A stretch of 64,000 bases of DNA from Lysobacterales bacterium (GCA_002632325.1 NSJK01000011.1:1-64000), one strand, 5' to 3'. Numbered from the stretch's first letter, positions 18,342 through 26,907 are shown. Notes: generated by a model not told the origin, from the letters alone. A program made the numbers and translations.

Positions 18342-19240
18342 GTCCGTTCCAAGCCTTCGACCAACCCGATCTGCGCGCGCCAACCCAGCATGTGCGCCGC
18401 GCGATCCGACCGCATGTGCACACTGGGCACGTCGATTGATCGGGTGGCATGGTAGTGACGTCGCAGCTCTCGCCCGCTGATCCGCTCGATGTGCGCAAAT
18501 AGTGCGTTGAGTTGCACGCTCTGGCCGCTGCAGGCATTGAACACATGGAACCCGGCAGGCAAGTTCGTGTCGAGCGCAGCGAGCAGCAGTCGGGTGAAGT
18601 CGTCGATGTGGAGGAAATCACGTTCGACCGAACCATCCCCCCAAACGTCCAGGGTTTCACCACGCAGCAGCGCACCCAAGGCGGCGGGGACGATGCCGAA
18701 ACCGACCCGTTCGACTTGCCTGGGCCCATACACATTGGACGGTCTCAGCACCACGGCCGTACCCGCGAATTGGTTGCACCAGGCTTCGATGAAGTGCTCG
18801 GCGGCAATCTTGCCGGCGCCATGATATGAACGCGAATACACCGCAGCCAGTTCGTCGGAGGCTTGCCCGGCGACGCGGCTGTAGAGCGAGCCGCCCGAAG
18901 ACACGTAGAGCAGCGGCACTCGGGGGCGCGCCTGCAGCGCTTCGAGCAGTGCAAGTGTTGGTCTCAGATTGTCTTCGAGTTCTGCCATCGGCTTGCCAGC
19001 CGAACTGCCGGGCGTGGAGGCCGAAGCAAGGTGAACGATTGCGCGCGCCTTGGCGATGAGTGGCGCAAACGACTGCGCATCGGCGTCGGCGATGACACGG
19101 TTTTCGATGCCGGGCACCGGCGGGTGCAAGCTGCGGCGTGTGACGGCAACGACACGCTCGCCGCGGGCAGCAAACGCGGCAAGCAGGGCTTGCCCAATGA
19201 AGCCACCCGCGCCAACGACGAGGATCGCCTCAGCGCTCAT
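18311..19240 (-). CDS. NAD-dependent epimerase/dehydratase, shifted catalytic tyrosine
   Basis: This 309-residue extended SDR has the NAD loop VVGAGGFIGQ (Gly10-x-Gly12-x3-Gly16), YVSSGGSLY with the catalytic-type serine, and NVYGPRQ plus ERDFLHIDDF further on. Such enzymes epimerise or reduce nucleotide sugars, or reduce 4-keto sugars. The usual Tyr-x3-Lys is altered: the sequence reads SYHGAGK, so the position four before the lysine is His and the Tyr lies one residue earlier. This could be a tolerated shift or a loss of activity. The start ATG 19240 overlaps the preceding glycosyltransferase by 11 bp. Confidence 0.8.
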   Translation of the reverse strand: MSAEAILVVGAGGFIGQALLAAFAARGERVVAVTRRSLHPPVPGIENRVIADADAQSFAPLIAKARAIVHLASASTPGSSAGKPMAELEDNLRPTLALLEALQARPRVPLLYVSSGGSLYSRVAGQASDELAAVYSRSYHGAGKIAAEHFIEAWCNQFAGTAVVLRPSNVYGPRQVERVGFGIVPAALGALLRGETLDVWGDGSVERDFLHIDDFTRLLLAALDTNLPAGFHVFNACSGQSVQLNALFAHIERISGRELRRHYHATRSIDVPSVHMRSDRAAHMLGWRAQIGLVEGLERTWRWFNTLPR

Positions 19241-20378
19241 TCGAGGATCCTCCAAGCAGACGGTGGTAGATCGCGACATAACGCTGGGCGCAATCATCCC
19301 ATGTGCCAACCTCGCGCCGCGCCCATTCACGCGCCGCAGTGCCGATGCGTCGGTTTGCCTGCGCGTCCTCGAGCGCGGATAGCGTGGCCCGGTAGGCCGC
19401 CTGCGTGTCGCAGAGCATGCCCGTATCATTGTCGTTGATGAAATCCGCATGGGCTGGCATTGCCGAAGCTATGATCGGCAAGCCCGCAGCCATCGCCTCG
19501 AGCATCACTTGCGGGCGTCCTTCTGCATGTCGGCTGAGCGTGATCAGTCCGCAAGCCCGCGGAAACCAGTCGCCGGCCAACTGTTCCGCGCTGGCCGGTC
19601 CGTGGTAGCGCACCCAGCCCGGGATTTCGAGGGCTTCCTGCATTGGACCGAACAGATGCAGCTCGCGCGATGTGCCGGCAAACATCGGTTGCGACCACGC
19701 AAAAAGATCGCCCAGCTTGTCGGCAGTCAGGCGACTGACGACGATCCAGCGCGCGGGTTCACCATGCGTTTGCACGCGGCGGTCGACTGCGTACCAGCGG
19801 GGGTCGATGCCAAAGGATACGGGCTGTACATGCGCCAGGTCGCCAAACGCAGCCTGCAAGGGCGCCTGCATCCAAGTGGCGTTCGGGCACAACACGACCT
19901 TCCGCCGCCGCATCACTCGACGCAGCATCGTACGCATAAATGGCAGTCGCAGCAGGCGCATGTCATTGCCGAGCACGGTAATCAACGCAGGCTTGTGGTC
20001 AGCCGGCAATGGCAGCGCGCATTGCAGCCAATTGATGTGGTACAGATCGACCTCGCCGGTGCGGCGATAGACGGCTCGCAGCATCCGCAGCAGTTTTGCC
20101 GCCGCGATCGCACCCGATGGTGGCCGCGTGCGCAACCAGTGCGATATGCCACCACGCTGCATGAGCGTGGCGAGCCATTGGGACTCCAACTCGGTGGTTG
20201 CCAAATCGACCGCGGGATCGACCTCGCCCGGTGGCGCCCACTGGAGCACGCTGACTTCCGGATTGCGCGCCAAGGCCCTGCTGATATGCGCCATGAACAT
20301 GCCACGCCAATCGGTTTGATCTCGCGGGTACGAGGTACTTACGAACAATGTGCGCGTCATTTCCTTGTTGGCGCTCAC
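19230..20378 (-). CDS. Family 4 glycosyltransferase
   Basis: This 382-residue GT-B enzyme has the N-terminal LFVSTSYPRDQTDWRGMF typical of the GT4 donor-acceptor fold. The E-x7-E signature appears in EGRPQVMLEAMAAGLP near residue 310. WIVVSRLTADK marks the start of the second Rossmann domain. It transfers a sugar from a nucleotide donor to a growing glycan. The GTG at 20378 is chosen because GAGGT lies 7 bp before it; the ATG six codons later has no spaced ribosome site. That ribosome site overlaps the stop of a fragmentary reading frame at 20389. Confidence 0.85.
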   Translation of the reverse strand: MSANKEMTRTLFVSTSYPRDQTDWRGMFMAHISRALARNPEVSVLQWAPPGEVDPAVDLATTELESQWLATLMQRGGISHWLRTRPPSGAIAAAKLLRMLRAVYRRTGEVDLYHINWLQCALPLPADHKPALITVLGNDMRLLRLPFMRTMLRRVMRRRKVVLCPNATWMQAPLQAAFGDLAHVQPVSFGIDPRWYAVDRRVQTHGEPARWIVVSRLTADKLGDLFAWSQPMFAGTSRELHLFGPMQEALEIPGWVRYHGPASAEQLAGDWFPRACGLITLSRHAEGRPQVMLEAMAAGLPIIASAMPAHADFINDNDTGMLCDTQAAYRATLSALEDAQANRRIGTAAREWARREVGTWDDCAQRYVAIYHRLLGGSSNER

Positions 20379-20388
20379 TGAAGGGACC

Positions 20389-20428
20389 TCACCGCTCGCG
20401 CCGATGGGTCAGCGCCGTGATCTGCCGC
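20389..20428 (-). pseudogene. 3'-end remnant of the family 2 glycosyltransferase (second remnant)
   Basis: Translated on the minus strand, the last codons read RQITALTHRRER and stop. This closely matches the end of the intact glycosyltransferase at 21634 (EQITALTYRRDV). At the DNA level 20398-20425 differs from the intact gene at about 3 of 28 positions. No upstream part of the gene is present. It follows the GT4 fragment at 20432. Confidence 0.65.
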
Positions 20429-20431
20429 AAT

Positions 20432-20686
20432 CCGGCTGCCATGCCTTGGCCTCGCGCCGTGCGAAGGCGCGCGCAACAGGGTTTTCCGTGGCAGCCTCAC
20501 TGGCGCTTGACGCACTTCGATTCCCGCAGGCGCGAGCGCAGCGGAATCGGGCCGACCGACGACACGCACCCGCGCCACCTTCGCCCGCTCGTCCGCCCTG
20601 CGCCAATTGAGCCGCTGCATGCCACCCATCAGCGGCGGCAGCTTGCAGGTAACGAGGAGGATGCGAGGGCGCGCAAATTCAGGCAT
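20432..20686 (-). pseudogene. 5' fragment of a family 4 glycosyltransferase
   Basis: The minus strand reads MPEFARPRILLVTCKLPPLM and then GGMQRLNW and RVRVVGP-like segments, the start of a GT4 enzyme of the PimB type. After about 60 codons the frame becomes uneven: ALAPAGIEVRQAPV is still plausible, but the homologous-looking RREAKAWQPD is in another frame. The fragment stops after about 85 codons with no catalytic domain. Its ATG overlaps the stop of the GT2 remnant upstream (ATGCCTGA). It is the broken beginning of a gene that once followed a GT2 gene. Confidence 0.7.
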
Positions 20687-20730
20687 CGCGCCGATACGTC
20701 AACGCGGTGACTTGCTTTGAAATCAGGCCG
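20679..20730 (-). pseudogene. 3'-end remnant of the family 2 glycosyltransferase (first remnant)
   Basis: The minus strand ends with GLISKQVTALTYRRDA and a stop, nearly the same as GLISEQITALTYRRDV at the end of the intact gene at 21634. Similarity covers about 16 codons. The part before it is unrelated, and the HEPN gene ends 50 bp further upstream. With the intact 3' end this remnant brackets the HEPN-MNT pair as a short direct repeat. Confidence 0.7.
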
Positions 20731-20779
20731 AATCGACGCCTTGACCGCGGAAGTCGAAAAACGCAGGAAACGATGGTGT

Positions 20780-21286
20780 TCATGTCGGAGGCGTGGATGT
20801 GGCAGTGACAAGCCAGCCACGATTTTCGACTTCCGCCTCCAGCGCCAGCGTCGTCGCCACCAGCATCGGCACGCGCTCGTGCGCTGCCTGCAGGGCACTG
20901 GCGAGAATGGCGGGGTCTTCGATGTATTCGTGGATCATCTGGTTGCGAAGCAGGCGCGTGCTCATCCACTCATCGGCAGATGCCAGCCAACCAAGGCGTT
21001 CGGCGCGATCGAAATTGTCGATGGCGGCGCCCGGCGACTCACCGAGCATGCGCAGCACGATGGGGATGAGCTTGTCGCCGACAGTATCCTGAAGACGGCT
21101 GAAGCGCGAGGCGAAGGCTTCAATGCGTTCGGATAATTCGACGTCGGTGTCGAGCTGGCGCGCACGCGCGACGGTGAATGGTTCGTCGAAGACACGCCGA
21201 TCGGTATTCTGCAATTGCTTGCGCTCGCGCTGGACGACGCGCAAAAGAAAACGCAGACGATTCAAATGCTCAGGGTCGTGGGTCAT
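20780..21286 (-). CDS. HEPN-domain ribonuclease toxin (HepT-like)
   Basis: This is a 168-residue all-helical protein. RNQMIHEY at 114-121 fits the HEPN R-x4-H-x-Y motif: Arg114 and His119 are the expected RNase residues, and Tyr121 is where MntA-type partners add AMP in characterised pairs. Helices on either side are amphipathic, as in dimeric HEPN toxins. Its start overlaps the stop of the nucleotidyltransferase gene by four bases, the standard arrangement of HEPN-MNT toxin-antitoxin modules. It is somewhat longer than typical HepT (about 130-145 residues). A non-toxic HI0074-like substrate-binding role is possible but less likely, because the R-x4-H motif is intact. Confidence 0.8.
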   Translation of the reverse strand: MTHDPEHLNRLRFLLRVVQRERKQLQNTDRRVFDEPFTVARARQLDTDVELSERIEAFASRFSRLQDTVGDKLIPIVLRMLGESPGAAIDNFDRAERLGWLASADEWMSTRLLRNQMIHEYIEDPAILASALQAAHERVPMLVATTLALEAEVENRGWLVTATSTPPT

Positions 21287-21582
21287 AGCACGACGCCACG
21301 CTGGAAGGCCGCATCGTGAATGGGCAAACGTTTGAGGTTGGGCGCCGCCAGCAGCACGTCGACCTTGCGCCCGCCCAATGCCCGACTGGCACGTGCCGCC
21401 ATGCGCGCCGCCAGCGGCGCCGGATCGCCGACCGGGGTGTCCAGTTCCAAGAGCAAATCGACGTCACCGCCGCGCAGGGTGTCATCGAGCCGGGAACCGA
21501 ACAGGCGCAGGCGCGCGTGAGCACCCGCCTCTTCCAGGGCGATGTGTTTCAACAGGTCGATTTGTTGACGGTTCAGGCGCAT
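21283..21582 (-). CDS. MNT-type nucleotidyltransferase antitoxin
   Basis: This 99-residue minimal nucleotidyltransferase has Gly29-Ser30 followed by nine residues and Asp40-x-Asp42 (LFGSRL...GGDVDLLLE). A third acidic residue lies in RKVDVLLAA. Partners of HEPN toxins use this fold to AMPylate and silence the toxin. ATG at 21582 is preferred; an in-frame TTG at 21609 would add nine residues. The gene lies just downstream of an intact glycosyltransferase (51-bp gap) and overlaps the HEPN gene. Confidence 0.8.
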   Translation of the reverse strand: MRLNRQQIDLLKHIALEEAGAHARLRLFGSRLDDTLRGGDVDLLLELDTPVGDPAPLAARMAARASRALGGRKVDVLLAAPNLKRLPIHDAAFQRGVVL

Positions 21583-21633
21583 GCGGTCACCGGCGCCGAG
21601 TATAGCCAAGCCCGGGCCGGCACGCGTGCAGCG

Positions 21634-22506
21634 CTAAACATCACGCCGATACGTCAGCGCCGTGATCTGCTCGGAGATCAAGCCGATCAGGAAGATGATC
21701 ACTGCCGCGCTGAACAGCAAGGTGCTCATGTTGGTGAAGCGGTGGATCGTCACGTAGGTGTAGCCGTAATAACCCAAGCCCGTAAGGAAGAACGCGGCCG
21801 CAACGGGCACGAACAGCTTGAGCGGCGAATACAGCGTGGCGATCTTGAAAATGATGAGCAGGAAGCGGATGCCGTCCTTGAGCGGCCGGATATGGCTCTT
21901 GCCCACGCGCGGCGCGACCGGGATCGGCTCGTAGGCGACCGTATAGGCGCTGCGGAAGAAGGCCATCGTGCAGGTGGTCGGATAGGAAAATCCGTTGGGC
22001 AAGAGGTGCAGGAACTCGCGGAACTTGTCGGCGCGTACCGCGCGAAAGCCCGAGGTGAGGTCGAGCACGGCATGGCCGGTCATCTTCGAGGCCAGCCAGT
22101 TGTAGAGCGTGTTGGCCAAGCCACGACCGACGCCCGCCTGTCCCGACCAGTCGCGCGCGCCCACGACCATGTCGTAGCCCTCGGCCAGTCGCGCGAGCAG
22201 GCGTTCGATCAGGGCCGGATCGTGCTGGCCGTCGGCGTCCATGAACACGATGATCTCGCCGTTGGCGGCGCGGGCGCCGCGCTTGATGGCCGCGCCGTTG
22301 CCCATCGAATAGGGCGAGGACAGGCATTGGACGCCCGCGGCGGCACAGATCGCGGGCGTGTCGTCGGTGGAGCCATCGTCGACGACGATGATCTGCGCCT
22401 GCGGTTGCGCCTGGCGCAGGTGGTCGAGCAGTGGCGCCAAGGCGGCCGCCTCGTTCTTGGCGGGCAGGATGACGCTCAGCGCGGGTGTATCGGTCTGGGG
22501 CTCCAC
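21634..22506 (-). CDS. DPM1/GtrB-like family 2 glycosyltransferase with C-terminal membrane helices
   Basis: This 290-residue GT-A enzyme has LSVILPAKNEAAAL, IIVVDDGSTDDT and VFMDADGQHDP as the nucleotide- and metal-binding motifs, then TSGFRAVRADKF. Two hydrophobic helices at the C-terminus (about 215-245 and 255-280) should anchor it in the inner membrane. Such enzymes load sugars onto polyprenyl phosphate for use by GT-C transferases, and the TMTC-like protein at 5930 could be such a user. The open frame begins inside a GTAG repeat, so I chose GTG at 22506, which starts just before the conserved domain. The 3' end is partly duplicated downstream at 20679 and 20389. Confidence 0.8.
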   Translation of the reverse strand: MEPQTDTPALSVILPAKNEAAALAPLLDHLRQAQPQAQIIVVDDGSTDDTPAICAAAGVQCLSSPYSMGNGAAIKRGARAANGEIIVFMDADGQHDPALIERLLARLAEGYDMVVGARDWSGQAGVGRGLANTLYNWLASKMTGHAVLDLTSGFRAVRADKFREFLHLLPNGFSYPTTCTMAFFRSAYTVAYEPIPVAPRVGKSHIRPLKDGIRFLLIIFKIATLYSPLKLFVPVAAAFFLTGLGYYGYTYVTIHRFTNMSTLLFSAAVIIFLIGLISEQITALTYRRDV

Positions 22507-22600
22507 GGGACCATGGTGCCTGCATGGCCCGTGCTTGGGCAATGGCGGGGTGGTTAGGCACACGGCGGGTGGAATGGTCGGATGTGCGCGACCCGGCGTT

Positions 22601-23730
22601 GTAGGAGCGACGGCAGTCGCGACCATGAGCCGCCCGCCATCGAGCGCAATGCGAACCCGCCGTGCAGCAGTCGGGCCTTCCGGCCCTCCTACATGACTCG
22701 GTCAACAGCGGATGCGCGCGACCCGGAGTTGTAGGAGCGACGGCAGTCGCGACCATGAGCCGCCCGCCATCGAGCGCAATGCGAACCCGCCGTGCAGCAG
22801 TCGGGCCTTCCGGCCCTCCTAAATGACTCGGTCAACAGCGAATGCGCGCGACCCGGCGTTGTAGGAGCGACGGCAGTCGCGACCCGGTCAGCATCGAATG
22901 CGTGCGATTCCGGGGTGTAGGAGCGACGGCAGTCGCGACCATGAGCCGCCCGCCATCGAGCGCAATGCGAACCCGCCGTGCAGCAGTCGGGCCTTCCGGC
23001 CCTCCTACATGACCCGGTCAACAACGGATGCACGGCGTCCGGGGGTGTAGGAGCGACGGCAGTCGCGACCATGAGCCGCCTGCTATCGAGCGCCATGCGA
23101 ACCCGTCATGCGGCTGTCGGGCCTTCCGGCCCTCCTACATGACCCGGTCAATATTGGATGCGCACCATCCAGGAATGTAGGAGCGACGGCAGTCGCGACC
23201 ACGTCAACAACGGATGCGCGCGACCCGGCGTTGTAGGAGCGACGGCAGTCGCGACCATGAGCCACCCGCCATCGAGCGCAATGCGAACCCGCCGTGCAGC
23301 AGTCGGGCCTGCCGGCCCTCCTACCCGGCTCGGTCGACAACGGATGCGTGCCATGCGGGATGTAGGAGCGACGGCAGTCGCGACCATGAGCCACCCGCCA
23401 TCGAGCGCAATGCGAACCCGCCGTGCAGCAGTCGGGCCTTCCGGCCCTCCTACATGACCCGGTCAATATCGGATGCGCATCATCCGGGGGTGTAGGAGCG
23501 ACGGCAGTCGCGACGATGAGCCGCCCGCCATCGAGCGCAATGTGAACCTGTCTTGCAGCAGTCGGGCCTGCCGGCCCTCCTACCCGGCTCGATCGACAAC
23601 GGATGCGTGCCATGCGGGATGTAGGACCGACGGCAGTCGCGACCATGGGCCGCGCGCCATCGAGCGCAATGCGAAACTGTCTTGCAGCAATCGGGCCTGC
23701 CAGCCCTCCTACCTAGCTCGGTCGACAACG
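22601..23730. repeat. Tandem array of GTAG-bounded REP doublets (array 2)
   Basis: Ten units begin with GTAGGAGCGACGGCAGTCGC (last one GTAGGACCGACGG) at 22601, 22731, 22861, 22917, 23047, 23177, 23233, 23362, 23492 and 23621. The period is 129-130 bp, with two short 56-bp units that lack the second half. Full units run hairpin, spacer, inverted hairpin GGGCCTTCCGGCCCTCCTAC, spacer. The spacers are nearly the same from unit to unit but differ from those of array 1, although the hairpins are the same pair. This array fills most of the 1.35-kb gap between 22507 and 23853. The remaining 120 bp before pilB should hold its promoter, which I could not identify. Confidence 0.92.
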
Positions 23731-23853
23731 GGCCCCGGTGCGGGTGCTCCCCCATTTGTGAGGACGGCTCCACAGGAATGCCGTCCGGGGTACATTTGGC
23801 GGCGGGTTTGGAGTACATTTCCTTCCAGATTGCGGGGGTTACGCGATATTCCT

Positions 23854-25584
23854 ATGGCGACTCAGATCACTACACCGCCCTTGGCGGGACTTTCCGGCAT
23901 TGCCCGACGGCTGGTGGCCGACGGTGCACTGGCGGAAGCCGACGCGCGCAAGGCGGTCGAGGAGGCTTCCAAGCAGAAGATTCCGCTGAGCGCCTGGCTG
24001 GTCGAGCAGGGGCTGGTTTCGAGCGCCAGCGTGGCGATGGCCTCTGCCACCGAGTTCGGCCTGCCGCTGATCGACGTCAATGCGATCGACCTGAGTCAGG
24101 TGCCGATCAAACTCGTACGCGAGGACCTCATCACCAAACACAAGGCCTTGCCGCTGTTCAAGCGTGGCATGCGCCTGTTTTTGGGCGTGTCCGATCCGAC
24201 CAACCTGCGCGCGCTCGACGAGATCAAGTTCCAGTCCAACCACATCGTCGAACCGATCCTCGTCGATCCGGGCCAGCTCGATCGCGCGATCGAACAGGCG
24301 TTGACTTCCGCGGGCCAGACCATCACCGATCTGGGCGAGGATTCCGAAGGCCTGGAAGGACTCGAGACTTCGATCGGCGATGACGAGGGCGAGAGTGGCG
24401 GCGTCGATGCCAATGCGGCCGAGGATGCGCCGGTCGTCAAGTTCGTCAACAAGGTGCTCGTCGATGCGATCAAGCGCGGCGCCTCGGATATTCATTTCGA
24501 ACCCTACGAAACGACCTATCGCGTGCGCTACCGCATGGACGGCATGCTGCGCGCGGTGGCCTCGCCACCGATCAAGCTCAGCCCGCGCATCGCCTCGCGC
24601 CTCAAGGTGATGAGTGGCCTGGACATCGCCGAGAAGCGCGTGCCGCAGGATGGGCGCATCAAGCTCAACCTGTCCAAGACCAAGTCGATCGATTTCCGTG
24701 TGAGCACCTGCCCGACGCTGTTCGGCGAGAAGATCGTGCTGCGCATTCTCGATGCCTCGGCGGCGAAGATGGGTATCGAAAAGCTTGGTTACGAGGACGA
24801 CCAGCGCCAGCTCTTCCTCGACGCGATCGCCAAGCCCTACGGCATGGTGCTCGTCACCGGCCCGACCGGCTCGGGCAAGACGGTGTCGCTCTACACCGCG
24901 CTCAATATCCTCAACACCGAAGGCCGCAACATCTCCACGGTCGAGGATCCGGTGGAAATCCGCCTGCCCGGTGTCAATCAGGTGCAGCAGAACACCAAGC
25001 GCGGCATGACCTTCGCCGCGGCCCTGCGCTCGTTCCTGCGCCAGGATCCGGACGTGATCATGGTCGGCGAAATCCGCGATCTGGAAACCGCCGAGATCGC
25101 GATCAAGGCCGCGCAAACCGGCCACATGGTGCTCTCGACCCTGCATACCAACGATGCCGCGCAGACGATTTCGCGCCTGATGAACATGGGCATTGCGCCC
25201 TACAACATCACGTCGTCTGTGAGCCTGGTGATCGCCCAGCGTCTCGCGCGCCGCCTGCACGACTGCAAGAAGCCGGTGCAGATTCCGGCTGCCGCCCTGC
25301 TCGCCGAAGGCTTTACCCAGGCCGACATCGATGCGGGATTGCAGATCTATGAAGCAGTCGGTTGTTCCGGCTGCAACGAAGGGTATAAAGGCCGCACCGG
25401 CATCTATCAGGTCATGCCGATGACCGAAGAGATCCAGAAAATCATCCTCGCCGGCGGCAGCGCGATCCAGATTGCGGAGGAAGCGTGCCGCATTGGCATC
25501 AACGACCTGCGGGCATCCGCCCTGCTCAAGGTCAAACAGGGCATCCTCGGCCTCGCCGAAATCAACCGCGTCACCAAGGACTGA
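23854..25584 (+). CDS. pilB: Type IV pilus extension ATPase PilB
   Basis: This 576-residue secretion ATPase powers pilus polymerisation at the inner membrane. Residues 10-150 form the MshEN-like N-terminal domain. The ATPase core holds Walker A GPTGSGKT at 336-343, the Asp box around VEDPVEI, Walker B in DPDVIMVGEIRD, and the His box in GHMVLSTLHTND. A zinc-binding CSGC...GYKGRTGIYQV follows. Length matches Pseudomonas PilB (566). ATG at 23854 is chosen because the frame further upstream runs through the repeat array. pilC starts 2 bp after the stop, so the two are co-transcribed. Confidence 0.97.
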   Translation: MATQITTPPLAGLSGIARRLVADGALAEADARKAVEEASKQKIPLSAWLVEQGLVSSASVAMASATEFGLPLIDVNAIDLSQVPIKLVREDLITKHKALPLFKRGMRLFLGVSDPTNLRALDEIKFQSNHIVEPILVDPGQLDRAIEQALTSAGQTITDLGEDSEGLEGLETSIGDDEGESGGVDANAAEDAPVVKFVNKVLVDAIKRGASDIHFEPYETTYRVRYRMDGMLRAVASPPIKLSPRIASRLKVMSGLDIAEKRVPQDGRIKLNLSKTKSIDFRVSTCPTLFGEKIVLRILDASAAKMGIEKLGYEDDQRQLFLDAIAKPYGMVLVTGPTGSGKTVSLYTALNILNTEGRNISTVEDPVEIRLPGVNQVQQNTKRGMTFAAALRSFLRQDPDVIMVGEIRDLETAEIAIKAAQTGHMVLSTLHTNDAAQTISRLMNMGIAPYNITSSVSLVIAQRLARRLHDCKKPVQIPAAALLAEGFTQADIDAGLQIYEAVGCSGCNEGYKGRTGIYQVMPMTEEIQKIILAGGSAIQIAEEACRIGINDLRASALLKVKQGILGLAEINRVTKD

Positions 25585-25586
25585 TC

Positions 25587-26870
25587 ATGGCCACATCGAC
25601 TGCAGCCGCACTCAAAGCCCGCACTGCCACAGCCGACCGCGGCAAGGCCCGCGCCCAGGTCAGCAACCTGCAGGTCTACACTTGGGTCGGCATCGACAAG
25701 CGCGGCATCAAGATCAAGGGCGAGCAGATCAGCAAGAACGCGAGCCTGGTCAAGGCCGACCTGCGCAAACAGGGCATCAACCCGCAGGTGGTCAAGCCGA
25801 AGCCCAAGCCACTGTTCGGCAGCACGGGCAAGAAGATCAAGGGGCGTGACGTTGCGGTATTCGCTCGCCAGCTCGCAACCATGATGGCCGCAGGCGTACC
25901 CATGGTGCAGGGCTTCGAAATCGTCGCCGGCGGGCAGAGCAACCCGCGCATGAAGGACATGCTCACCAACATCAAGCAGGATATCGAGGGTGGCTCGGCA
26001 CTCAACGAGGCGTTGGGCAAGTACCCGGTGCAGTTCGATGAGCTGTTCACCAACCTCGTCAAGGCCGGCGAATCGGCGGGCGTGCTCGACACCGTGCTCG
26101 ACACGATCGCGACCTACAAGGAAAACATCGAGAACATCAAGGGCAAGATCAAGAAGGCGATGTTCTATCCGGCCGCGGTGATTGCGGTGGCGATCATCGT
26201 ATCCTGCATCCTTCTGATTTTCGTGATCCCGCAGTTCGAGGCGGTCTTCAAGAACATGAAGGCGGATTTGCCGGCATTCACGCAAATGCTCGTGAGTCTA
26301 TCGCGCTGGATGGTGTCGTACTGGTGGATGGTTCTGCTAATCGCTGTTGGCAGTGCAGTGGGTATTGCACTGCTTTACAACCGATCGACGAAATTCCAGC
26401 ACTTCGTTGGACGCGCAGTATTGAAACTTCCGGTCGTAGGCGAAATCCTGCGCCAATCCGCAATTGCCCGTTTCGCGCGCACGCTCGGCGTGACCTTCAA
26501 AGCGGGCGTCCCGTTGGTCGAGGCGCTTGATTCGGTCGCCAACGCGACCGGCAGCGTGGTCTACAACGAAGCGGTCAAGCGCATCCGCGAAGACGTCGCG
26601 GTCGGCCACCAGCTCCAGCTCGCGATGAAGCAGACCAACCTCTTCCCGAACATGGTCACGCAGATGGTCGCCATCGGCGAGGAAGCCGGCGCACTGGACG
26701 CGATGCTTTTCAAGATCGCCGAATTCTACGAAACCGAAGTCAACAATGCGGTCGATGCATTGTCGAGCCTGCTCGAACCGATGATCATGGTGATCATCGG
26801 CGGTGTCGTCGGAAGCATGGTGGTCGGCATGTACCTGCCGATCTTCAAACTCGGCTCGGTTGTTGGCTGA
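25587..26870 (+). CDS. pilC: Type IV pilus inner-membrane platform protein PilC
   Basis: This 427-residue protein carries two T2SSF domains. Each has a cytoplasmic helical bundle followed by membrane helices: AVIAVAIIVSCILLIFVIPQ near 205-225, one near 255-275, and the last near the C-terminus (MIMVIIGGVVGSMVVGMYLP). VFARQLATMMAAGVPMVQGF and FARTLGVTFKAGVPLVEALD are the paired repeats that define the family. It couples PilB to pilin extraction. It lies directly after pilB, and its downstream side carries four GTAG palindromes. Confidence 0.97.
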   Translation: MATSTAAALKARTATADRGKARAQVSNLQVYTWVGIDKRGIKIKGEQISKNASLVKADLRKQGINPQVVKPKPKPLFGSTGKKIKGRDVAVFARQLATMMAAGVPMVQGFEIVAGGQSNPRMKDMLTNIKQDIEGGSALNEALGKYPVQFDELFTNLVKAGESAGVLDTVLDTIATYKENIENIKGKIKKAMFYPAAVIAVAIIVSCILLIFVIPQFEAVFKNMKADLPAFTQMLVSLSRWMVSYWWMVLLIAVGSAVGIALLYNRSTKFQHFVGRAVLKLPVVGEILRQSAIARFARTLGVTFKAGVPLVEALDSVANATGSVVYNEAVKRIREDVAVGHQLQLAMKQTNLFPNMVTQMVAIGEEAGALDAMLFKIAEFYETEVNNAVDALSSLLEPMIMVIIGGVVGSMVVGMYLPIFKLGSVVG

Positions 26871-26907
26871 TCGCGTTCGCGCCGCACGCGGCGCGCCGTG
26901 AGTTTCG

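Noticed and set aside
22601..23730. CRISPR array or coding repeats (several open frames of 60-190 codons)
   Set aside because: Spacers are shared between units, and the frames are products of GC-rich repeats in both strands with no ribosome sites or domains.
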